NCBI GenBank assembly: GCA_024291935.2
Contig: JAGTYA010000026.1
Coordinates: 10,396,001 to 10,460,000, forward strand
DNA length: 64,000 bases
Direction: 5' to 3'
DNA from: Okapia johnstoni
Lineage: Eukaryota > Chordata > Mammalia > Artiodactyla > Giraffidae
Made by a program: the position numbers and the translations under genes. The notes under the pieces are model-generated. The model was not told the origin of the DNA. It made no database searches and was given only the letters and a program-made list of their open reading frames with translations. Below are positions 10,408-21,400 of this stretch, in pieces (the first letter of the stretch is position 1; the number at the start of each line of letters is the position of its first letter).

Positions 10408-13400
10408 AAAGCCCCATGCTTTTCACCAGCTTGCATCCAAGATCCCCAGTACAGTGATGTGATGGGAAAGGCCATGTATTCCTAGCAGAGACTAAGCCAT
10501 CAGCCTTTGGGAGCTGATTGCACCCCTCTGGCTCAGGGTGAACTTGTTTTCACAAAGGTCTTTGCAGCAGTGGAGTTTTATGACTCAAAGAACTTTCTTG
10601 GCAAACTTTGTAGCAGCATCTTGAAAAGCAAGGAGTGTCAGGATGCCTGGAGCGGGAGAACCCAGCAGGCCCTCCTCTGACCTGAGAGAGAGACCTCAGG
10701 GGAAGGGGGGTTTCCTGAGTGTGATCACTCCAAAAATATTTGCTGCTTAGGGAACATTTCCATGGGACTGGGGACCTCTCCAGACAGAGAGGAAGTTGGG
10801 GGTCAGATCCTGCCTTTGAGGCCCCCATCTCTCTGTGTGTAGTAGACCACTGTCCCGCAGCCTCCCCACGCAGGGCTTCCCACCAACCCCCAGGCCTCCA
10901 GTTCCCACCAACCAATACCTTTTCCCAGCTGGCCAGCCTTCAAGCCCATGAGCTGGTGGATCTGTGGGTCACCACGTGACCCGGGCCAGATGGTGCCCGT
11001 CAACATCAGCTGCCACGGTGCTGTAACGGGTACCAACCTCACACACGTCTGCCTGCCGATCGCACAGCACCCAGCACCTGTCTGCATCCTGCCATCTGGG
11101 GCTCCACTTCCCCACACCAATGCCGTCAGCATGGCACCCACCTGTGTCCCCAGACTTCCCTGGGAGGGAGGCCCCTCTGCATTCTTGCTCAAAAGATGAA
11201 GGCCCACAGAACAGTCCCAGCTCCCAGCAGGCTGTGGGGGCTTAACATAGAATAATCATCCTCATTGTTGATGACACCTCAGAACAGTTTCCAAAATTTC
11301 AGTGGGGGGTGGGTAGGAAACTCGAGACTCAGAGCGATGAGGGGCCAGGACCCTGAAAATGAAACTACATCGTCAGTTCCCACAGTCACCTGGCAGCCCA
11401 GAGGAGACTGATGAGGCAAAGGCCAGTCCCTCCCATGTGGTTTCAATAACACAAATAGCCACAGGGCGAGATGTATCCACCCCTCCTGCCCTGACAAGGC
11501 ACTGACGACTGCTTGGCACTGATCCTGTGTGGTCCTGGGACCTGCCAAGGGTCAAGGTTGGAATGTGGGGCCCTCAGGCCACTGCAAGGGAGCACGGTTG
11601 GGGCTGGTCACAGAGGCTGAGCCAGAGAAGAGAGCAACGGGGCACACCCAGAGGGAGAAGAGGTGACCTGGAGGCTGAAGCACAGAGCTCCCAGGGGCCA
11701 CAGCCACGGCATCTGGGCAGGGAGGCGGGGCCCACATAGTTTCAGCCACTGGGCTGCAGGGATGCAGGAAGTCTGCGCTGCTGACCTGGTGTCGGGGCAG
11801 GTGACACTCAGAACCCGCATCTGGTGCCCCCACCGGCAGGAAAAATTTATTCATTCATTCATTCCATTATTTAATATTTACCGAGTATCTGCAAGGGTAC
11901 AGACACTGCCCCTGGCTCTCTGTGTGAACAAGACAGACACAGTCTGTGCCCTTTTGGAGTCTCATAATGGAGGAGAGTGAGAGAAGGGCCCTGAAGTGTG
12001 GCCATCAAGGCCCCTTCCCCACCAGGATGCCCACCTCTCAGCTTCCCTTGCTCCCACTCCCTGACCAAACATAGGGCTGACCCCTCCCTGGAGTCCTTGC
12101 CCACAGTCTTCCCTGGTTCAAGGCCCACAACTGGCCACTCTGCCCATTACTTAAAAGTTCTTTCCCTTTGAGACTCGGGAGGAGGGCAAAGGTCAGGAAG
12201 CCGGGTATGAATTGGAGTCAACTCACTCTTCCACCAGGCGACTTCTACTCTGGGTTCCCACTGCACCCCTCCCCAGCAGGCCCCCACCCACAGTCCTTAC
12301 AACGGGGGGACCTGGGCCAGTTGCTCTACCTCTCTGTGTCTGCTTCCTCATTGAAAGATGAGGAAATCTGTGTCCTGCACCAGGCAGGGGCTCTAGAGTC
12401 ACCTAGTTTGACCTTGGCCCCTGCTGGACTCCTATCCTGCCACCCCACCCTCTAGGTCACCCTATCCTCACACAACCCCTTGAGCTGGAGCCCAGGACCC
12501 AGACAGGGAGGCCAGGACGGGCTGCCTGAGAGCTGGGGGGAGAAGGCAGGGGCTTAGGGGAGCTCAGGGATGCAGTCCACAGCCCGAGCTCAGAAAACAT
12601 TATGGGGGGGTGGGGCCCAGGCTTGGAAACTGGGTGTAGGACAGTGAAGCGGGAGGTGATGGAGACACAGCATCATCCAGCTCTGGTGTCCTGACACCTT
12701 ATCACCTGTTGAGCCGGTAGAGGCAGGGTGAGGAGGAAACACGAGCTGTAACAGGACACTGCTGGGGAAGGACAGGGAGAGATGAAACTGGGTGAGGAGT
12801 GTGTGTGTGTGTGTTTCCATCTGCCTGGTGACTTACCCCTGATGTTGGGGACCATGGACCAGCAGGCCCCGCCCACAGTGTGTGGGGCTCACCGGGGTCC
12901 TGAGTTCTGCGCGTTTGTAGTCGAGATACTCTGTGTCCCGCACTCCCCTCCTCCTCCTGTGCTGGAGCCAGCTGGAGCCACCCACTTCCCACATGGAGCC
13001 CCAGTCAGGCCATGGACAGCCCCCAGGCCTGCTGCTCAAGACTCCTGAGCACAGACAGGCCCTGCGGCCAGCAGAGCTGTTCCACAGACTCCCACACAGG
13101 GGCAGGGGTGGCGGTGGAGGGTGGGAGCCCAGCTCTTGGACCCACTGTCTGCCCCTCCGCCTGCCAGCCTGAGCCGCGAGGTGCGGGGGACATCCAGGAC
13201 ATCCCCAGAGGGGCGGCTGCTGCCTTTCTGTCCTGTCCGACTTTGAAGTCGTCCCCTCCTCTCTGCGTCCAGGCTCCTTATTTATAAAATAAGGGGCAGG
13301 TGCTCACAGGACCACGGCGTAGGGTTAGACGGCTGGGCACTCTGCAAAAGCACCTGGCAGAGGTGCCCGAAGGTGCTGAGAGGCAGCCCAGTTTCTGCCT

Positions 13401-13675
13401 TGCAGGTTGAGGGGTCTCAGGCTGCCGCACCTAAAGGAAGGGAGGCTTTTTTCCCTTCCAGAAGACTCTTGCTCTTCAGGTCTTGTGTTCATGTGGGCCG
13501 TCTGCCTAGAGGGAGGTTTGTTCTCATTCTCACAAAGGTACTGAGGCACCAGCCTTGAGACCAGCCTCCACCCCTCCCCCAGTCTCCAGTGTCCAGGGAG
13601 ACATCCGTTGCGGACCCTCCTCCGTCTGTCTCTGGAGAGAGATCTCTGTGATTGTTCCTGCCTGGCTGTCCTCCT
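10408..13675. other. Unique GC-rich stretch downstream of SAXO4
   Basis: About 3.3 kb with no exon I can support. It holds an L2-like piece (about 11,846-11,990, TTTATTCATTCATTCATTCC then TTGGAGTCTCATAATGG), a MIR core (about 12,305-12,365) and a short (GT)n at 12,800-12,813. LRRC10B, the next gene in the human order, was not found. Confidence 0.45.
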
Positions 13676-13816
13676 CTCTCCTTTATTTATTTATTTTGGC
13701 CACGCCGTGCAACTTGTGGGATGTGGGATCTGAGTTTCACAACCAGGAATCGAACCCATGTTCCCTGCAGGGGAATTGTGGAGTCTTTCACCACTGGATA
13801 GCCAGGGAAGTCCCCT
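13676..13816 (-). mobile_element. CHR-type SINE
   Basis: TTTATTTATTTATTTTGGCC through CACTGGATAGCCAGGGAAGT in reverse orientation. Confidence 0.75.
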
Positions 13817-14171
13817 CGTCTCTCCTTTAAACTCTCCGATGGGGGACCCAGCAGGGCCCCAGCAGACCTGCTGTGATCCCCCTCCCCATGCTATAGACCC
13901 ACCTCCCACTCTGGCCTGCCTGCCCCCCACCCCGGGGGCGGCTTCCTTCCTCCCACACAGGACAGAGCGCTCAGCACAGGCCCAGGGTGACCCATTCCCA
14001 GGAGATGAAACTGAGTCTGAAGAGCGAAGTGCCTTACCCGGAACATGACGGTGAGTCCAACCAGGCCTCCCTGACTCCACATTTGACTCTAGTCGTGAGC
14101 CCCTCCCCAGCCTCACCCCTCCTTTCCCAGCCCCCTCTAACACTGAAAACACACTGCTCGGCTTCACTGCT
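13817..14171. other. Unique stretch past the SAXO4 3' end
   Basis: No gene signal apart from the SAXO4 poly(A) site at its right edge. Confidence 0.4.
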
Positions 14172-14177
14172 TTTATT
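14172..14177 (-). terminator. SAXO4: Poly(A) signal AATAAA of SAXO4
   Basis: AATAAA on the minus strand, about 280 nt past the SAXO4 stop codon, giving a short 3' UTR ending near 14,150-14,160. It is the first canonical hexamer seen downstream of the stop. Confidence 0.75.
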
Positions 14178-14454
14178 TCATTAGGAAAGTAGCCGGGGAG
14201 CCCCCGGGGGGATGTGGGAATAGGGACAGTAGCCGGCTCCTGTCCCCTGGGATCGGCAAACCTGTGTGAACAGAGACGAAGCCTGAGGGGCTCTGGGTGG
14301 CCCCTGCACTCCCCGCCTCTCTCCTTAGATGCCCCTGACCTCCCACCCCCTGTTCTGGGGCTGGGGTCCCCGGGCAGGGCTGGCCTGACTCAGGACTTAG
14401 GATGGGGGGCTGCCCCACAGTGGGGGTCCCCAGCCCCTTACCCAGGCCTCAGGC

Positions 14455-14533
14455 TCAGTTGGGTGCAGTGAAGCGGCTCCCGTGGCTGCTGGGAGGCGCG
14501 GTTCGGTAGAAGGGGTCTGCAGAGATCAGGGTT
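14455..14533 (-). CDS. SAXO4: SAXO4 coding exon 12 (terminal)
   Basis: Encodes (R)TLISADPFYRTAPPSSHGSR and FTAPN, followed by a TGA stop. The extreme C-terminus differs from what I recall of the human protein. Acceptor CCCTGCAG. Confidence 0.9.
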
Positions 14534-15427
14534 CTGCAGGGAAGAAGGGGGTTGCCTGCTCCTCTCCGCAGGGCCAGGGTTCAGCCTGGACAGCCAAACC
14601 ACAAACAGTCTTTGCCTGCCAACTCTGGGCCGTTGTTGGTATAAATGTGATTTCTGAGGAATTGAATTGAGCAAAAAGGAATCAGAGTGAGGAGGCAGAA
14701 GCACAGTCATTCAGCTCTGTCCCCCCCGACACCAGGCCACCCGAGTCCAGCCCTCACGGCCAGGCAGGGAGCATGTCAGAGCCGGCTCTTGCAAGTATCA
14801 CTGGGGTGAAGAGGGCAGGCGACAACGGAAGCGAGGGGAAAAGGGACAGACAGTTGCCGTATACTGGCGGGGGTGCGCTACCTGCCCACATGAGGGTGCA
14901 GGCGCCTCAGGCTCTCCGTGGGGTTGGGGGTGGCCTCCAGGCGGGTGACCGGCTGGTTGAGGGCATAGCCTCCCGGCCTCTGGGGCTGCAGGCCACCTCG
15001 AGTCCAGCCCTCACGGTCCAGGCCCTTGGGGATGTTCTTGAAGTATCTACGACACGGAAAGAAGGGCAGGTTGCCGTATACTGGCCTCCGTCCACCTGGG
15101 CAGCCTCTCCGCTCTGCTCCAGCAGGAATCTTGGCTTCCTGCCTCATTGGCTTTGCTCATGCCATCCCCTCCGCCAGGCTCTCCTGAAGGCCCTGTCCCC
15201 TCACTTCCCTCTTACCCCAGACGCCTGCCCTGGCTCTGCCCTGAGCTGCCTGCCCCTCCTCTGTGCTGTCCTGGATACTGAGACACACTTGGGAGTGGAA
15301 AGGACTTTTGAGAGATGCCTCCCTGAGACTTCCCTGGTGGTCCAGTAGCTAAGACTCCATGCTCCCAATGCAGGGGACCCCTGCAGGTCTGATCCCACAT
15401 GCCGCAACTAACAAGACCTGGAGCAGC

Positions 15428-15458
<31 letters not shown>

Positions 15459-18400
15459 GTATATAATATGTGCGTGTATATACGTGGGTGTGTGTGCGCA
15501 TCAATCACTTAGTTGTGTCCGATACTTTGCGACCCCATGGACTGTAGCCCACCAGACTCCTCTGTCCATGGGATTTCCCAGGCAAGAATACTGGAATGGG
15601 TTGCCACTTCCTTCTTCAAGGGATCTTCTCAACCCAGGGATGAAACCCACATATCTTGCATCTCCTACAGTGGCAGGCAGATTCTTTACCACTATATGAA
15701 AGAGATGTCTCCCTGAAACTTCCCTGGTGGTCCAGTGGCTAAGACTCCACACTCTCAAAGCAGGGGACCCGGGTTCGATCCCGCATGCTGCAACGAGTAA
15801 GTCAAATATACATATGTGTATATAAAGGAGATGCCTCCCTTGCCTGTGAATGTCTCAGGGGTGGGAGAGGGTGGGGGCTGGGAACTCCATCTCATCCCTT
15901 CCCCTCTCGGCATTTGACATCTCTTCCATTTTGCCAGTTTTCACTGAGCTAGCCTGGGCTGGGTTCTGAAGGTGCCAAGATGAGTAATATGTGGGCCCAG
16001 CCCTTGAGTTTACAAAGAAGGGGTACAGAGTGAGAGATAAATGAGAAAATCAGTGATCACAACCCCTGGGGTTCTGAGCGCAGGAGGAAGGAGCAGCGTG
16101 CCCGATGCTGGCAGGAGCTCAGGAAATTGGACAGGTGGGTGGAGAAGGAGAAGGTGGGTGGGCTGAGGGGTCTGTAGGAGCCTGGGGAGGGGCAGGGACA
16201 CAGCTGTTCCCCAGTGTCTTGAGGGAGGCTCTGCCCCTCCTCCTTGCCCCCCGTGGAAACTGCAGCAGCCACACATCTTGATCTGCTATTGGGCTCAGGT
16301 ACCGCTTCTGCCCTCTGAGCCTCAGGGTTTCCATTCAAAAGAGGGGGCGTTTAGCTCCAAGGATCCAGGGTGGGCGGGGAGAGCTCCCTGGGAGATGAAG
16401 GAGCTGGGGGAGGGCAGTGTAGATGCGGATGACACATGCTGACACACAGATGACAGATGCCGTGAAGGCAGGATTTTCCGAAGAATTAAGCTCCTTCCTC
16501 CCACTTGTGTGATGCCCTCCCCACCGAGTCCTTGCCTGGGCAGCCCCCACCATGGCTCTAAGGCTGCTTCCTCCTGGAAGCCCTCCTTGATGTCCAGGAC
16601 ATTCATATCTTGCCCAGGGCTCACACAACACAGAGCTTGCCTTCTGAGGGTATGTGGAGCCCACCTGCCATAGACTGGATGTGTTGTCTTAGCAGATGCT
16701 CTGTTGCTCCACGCGAACCCCATAACACCCCCTTATTCCTGCCCTGCCCACTCATGGCCTGCACAGAATCTTTGGGAAGGCTGCCCTTGGGTTGTTGAAG
16801 CCCACTTTGCCAGAGCAAGGAGGTACCTAGGATTTAATATCACCCCTGGGGACAGCTGTTAACCAAGGATTGGCGGAGGCGGGGTATGAATACCCCAGCT
16901 CTCTTGCTTCTTTGCTGAGATCATTCTGAATTGTGTGTTTTGCACTGGTTTCTAGAGTCTCTCCATGGGATATCTGGTTTAATAACACACTACTGTTGGC
17001 TGCCACCCCTTCCCCATCCCGCTTACTCCCTCCCTGACACCCTCAGTAAAGGGCTCACACCCAACTCCTTGGCTTGGGATCTGCTTCTGGGGGAACCACA
17101 TTCATTAAGTGTTGGTCTTCTTCACTAATTATTGTAAACTCATTACTTGTCCAGTCTCAGTCTCCCTATCTGTGAAGTGGGTGCCAGCTTCACAAATCCA
17201 GATATAAGTAGGGAAGGGGGCTCACCCTTGGTTGTAGGTAGTCAGGTAGCGATTATCCATGTCAGGGTCATAGGGGCTCCGGACATAGCTGGGGTTGTTA
17301 AGGCTGAACCCTGAGGGCTCCTGCACCAAAAGGTTAGAGAGGGGACTTGTCAGGTCAGGAGAGGAGTGGGAATTTGGGGCTGGGAGCTGGTACCCCACAC
17401 CTCACCTTGTTGCCCACAGTCTCCCGGCCAAGCAGGGCAACATTTGTCTGTTGCATCCTCTGGGGAGACTGGAATTGCCAGTGGTTCATGCTGCTGGGTT
17501 CTGGGTAGGGAGGGGGTACCTGAAAGGGACAGAGCCACAGGAAGGGTGGCTGGGTGGCCAGGGCAAGGCAGCAGGATGGATGGAGGGCAGGCACAGAGTC
17601 CCAACAGCCCCAGCCCCAGGACGGTGTCCCTCCTCCTTCAACACCCAAGTCACTGCTTCGAACACGCTCCTCACTTTCCAGCCCCTGGGCCTTTGCCTCT
17701 CCACCCAGGGGTCCTTCCTCCACATCTGCAAAGATCCTGATTCTTCCCATCCTGCCTGGATCAAATGCCACCGTGTCCAAGAAACCTCCCTGTCCCCTCC
17801 CTTCTAAGTGCTCCCCGCTCTGAGGGAACCCCCTGAGGCCACTCACTCTGGGATTCAGGGTCCTCTCATTCACTCGGCTGAAGCCCGTCTCCCGCTCGGA
17901 GCCTCTGGCCAGCACCGGCAGGAACTCATCCCCCTAAGGCAGCAAGGCAGCCCATGGCACAGCTTCCAGCATGGCCCCCACCACCCCACCGGAGGACCCC
18001 AGGCTGCAGCACAGACATCCCCCCTTCCAACCCTGGCTCAACTTACATGAGGGTGGGAAATGGGGAGAAAGTCCGACTTGGTAACACTCCGGGCAGGGAG
18101 GAGGACCTGGAAAGAGGCCACAGAGGAGCATCAGGCCAGCAGAGGCAGCAGCTCCTCTGTCCTGAGTGCAGAGGACAGCTCAGCACCAATGGGTATCATT
18201 GGACTTTCAGAGGGAAGGGGAGAGTTTGGAAGAAGGAAGGAGCATGGTGCTGAATGGGAACCAGCAGGCCAGGGTTCTTGTCTGAACTCCAAGTGACCTT
18301 GGCTACACTGCTTTTCTTCTTTGAACCTCAGTCTTCTTATCTGTCAAATGGGGGAGTTGGACCAAAGTGGTGATTTTTGCCCAAGTTTTTTCATCTTGTG

Positions 18401-21400
18401 TTTAGACAAAAGCATCTGCAGCATATATATATTTAAAGCTAGAATTCCCCCAGACTAGAGGCCTTCAATCACCTTGAGATTCTAGTGGGTCCCAGCCTGA
18501 CTTACTGGGTCCCCAGGAAGAGCCTGGGAGGGCGGCTGGAAGACGATGGGGCTCTTGTTGGACTCTTCAGTGAAGCCAGTCTCCTCCTTGGCGTCAGTTG
18601 AATTCTTCTGCAAGAGATCTGCAAAAGACAGCCCCCTTTGCTGGCCTGGGACCAGCCGGTCCCACTCACGTGGCTGCCAGTGGCTCAGGGTCCCAATAGA
18701 TGGAAAGGGAGCCAGCTCCAAGGATCTGGAGGCCTGAGCCACCAGGATCATGGTTACTGGTGGGGACTCCAGAGTCCAGGGCAGAGAGCAGACGAGGAGA
18801 GCACAAGGAAGGGCAGGCCTCAAGCAGCCATCCCAGGCAAGTGAGTTGTCCTTTGGAGATCAGCAGGCCTAAAGCACAGAGGTCAGGCTGGGGAAGATAG
18901 TTTCCCCAAGCTGTCTGTATGTCCTTCTGTCTTCTGCTGATGGCTTCTTAGTGCTGTGTCCGCTCCGGGGCCCCCAGGGGTCACCGCCAAGGGTTGGCGG
19001 TAGGGATGTGTGGTGGGACAGAAGCCAGAGCTCCGACTTGTGTGTGCCTACCTGGCTGATATGATGGCTCCTTGAGATACTTGGAATTATACTCGGAAGT
19101 CATGAAGCGGGGGCCCTGAACACAGAGAATGGAGCAATGGGGAACACAAAGTAGACCAGGGCATGCAGGCAGTGAGGGTGGTGCTGGCTCTTCAGTTCTC
19201 TGGGCTCTGAGTAGTCCCACATGTTTCTCTGAGACAGGAGGGCTGGCAACATTTTCCCCCCACTCCCTGCCCCTACAGAAATCTCTCTTCCATCCAGCAT
19301 CACAGCACCCGAAATTCCACCATGAGAGCACAGCTCCTCTGTGACAACTGAAACTAAGTCACATCCGGGCTTCCCTGGTGGTCCAGTGGTTAAGAATCCG
19401 CCTCGCAATGTGGGGGGACACCAGTTCGATTCCTGGTCCAGGAGGACCCCATATGCCACAGAGCATCTGAGCCCAAGCACCACAACTACTGAGCCCACGC
19501 ACTGCAGCTACTGAAGCCTGCGTGCCTAGAGCCCGTGCTCCGCAATGAGAAGCCACCAAACTGAGAAGCCTGTGCGCTTCCAGGAAGCGTAGCCCCCACT
19601 CACTGTGTGCAGCAAAGAAGACCCACCACAGCCAAAAAAAAGACCTACTAAGTCACATCCCACACTGGACTCCAGGCCCGGAGCCCCTGAGAGCCAGAGC
19701 AGGAGGGACCCAAAGAGAGGAGAGAGGTTGAAGGGAGGAAATGGGTGCTCACAGAGCACTGGGCCCCTGGAGGGGGTCAGGAGAGACAGGAGCTCGGGAA
19801 TTAAATCCAAAGATACACATAAGGGAGTTCATGGGGACCACTCTGATGCTGTTTTGGAAACACCAAATATCAAATCCTTGGCTTGCCCCTGTCTTTTTGG
19901 GCCCTGAGCCCACAGTGAGCCGGCTACATGGGTGAGCCAGCTCAGAGCCTGTCCCAGGGAGGGAGGAGGAGGTGGATTCTGGCCCCTCTGCCCTGCACAG
20001 GACCCTCATTGGGGCCACACACTCACATGTTGGGCATTCTCCCATTCCAGCGAGCCCTTGTTCTGCTGCTGGTGCAGCAGGGGCACATCCTTGGGCTCCA
20101 GCCCTGTGATGGCCTGAGGCCCATGGTCCTGGGTGTCAAAATGGACCTTCCTGACCTGGGAGGAGGGAGCAGTCAATTACCATCCCGTTGAGGGGATGGC
20201 AGTCACTTCCAGACTCTGATTCTGCCCTTCACCCCCCGCAGAGGATCTGCACAGCAGCCTGAGGGTCCTTCTACAATGAAGCTGGGCCAGGGCCCTCCTC
20301 TGCTCAGAGCCCTGTGGTATCCCCTTCATACCCCAGGTGGGATCCCACATCCTGACAGACAGCCCACAAGGACCCGGCTCCTCACTCTGCTCCAGTCTCC
20401 TGCCTCCCTGCCATCCCTCCTCCTATCAGATGCCCCCGCCTCAGGGCCTTTGCACTTGCTGTCTGGACTGCCTGCTCTTCCCTCACTTGGCTGCATCCAG
20501 AGGAACACTGACCTCCCTCAAGTTTTGTCTAACGTCGCCATAGCAAGCTCTTTTTTGACCCTCCTGACTTGCAGGGGAAACTCTTTCACTTCTTCTTGAC
20601 TCCTTGCCTCTTCCCTGTTATATTTTTTCCCCCAGCACGTATCACCTTCAAAAATAGAAGAGGTGGGACTTCCCTCATGGTCCAGTGGTTACAACTCTGT
20701 GCTCCCAATGCAGGGGGCATGGGTTCAATCCGTGGGTGGGGAACTAAGATCCCACATGCCACACAGCATGGCCAAAAAATTAGTAAATAAAAATAATAGA
20801 AGAGGCGTTTAGAACATATTGATCGCGTGAATGAATGACAGCCTCCATTCTGGTGGTGGTGATGATAATAAGGAAGTGTTACTTGTTAAGTCATGTCCAA
20901 CTCTTTGCGACCCCACGGACTATAGCCCACCAGGCTCCTCTGTCCATGGGATTGTCCAGGCAAGAATACTGAAGTGGGTTGCCATTCCCTTCTCCAGGGG
21001 ATCTTCCTGACCCAGGGATTGAACCCGGGTCCCCTGCATTAGCAAACAGATTGGGCATTCTCTCTCAAATGAGACCCCAGGCAAGGTTTTATAATAAGGA
21101 AGACGGTCATACAATTACAGAAGTGAAGATGGGGATGCCTGTGCAAAAAGTGAATATGACAGCGGCACTGGGGCTGGTGATGCGGCCATGGAGATGTGGA
21201 TGGGATGGGAGCATCGTGGGGACGGTGTTGGGGTTGAGGTGGGGAGGGAATAGGACTGGGGGGTTATGGCGATGATGGCGATAGGAGTGGAGATGGAAAT
21301 GGAGGGGGACGTGATGGGGCGTGGGGTGAGGTCAGACGTGATGCAGGTGAGTGGACCCCAGCCCACACTGTAGCTCCTACACGCCCAGTCATCTCAGCCT

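Noticed and set aside
10116..10475. 119-codon minus-strand frame with GGSDGEESAYNVGDMGSIPG
   Set aside because: This peptide pattern is the standard translation of Bov-tA SINEs and appears at most Bov-tA copies in the window.
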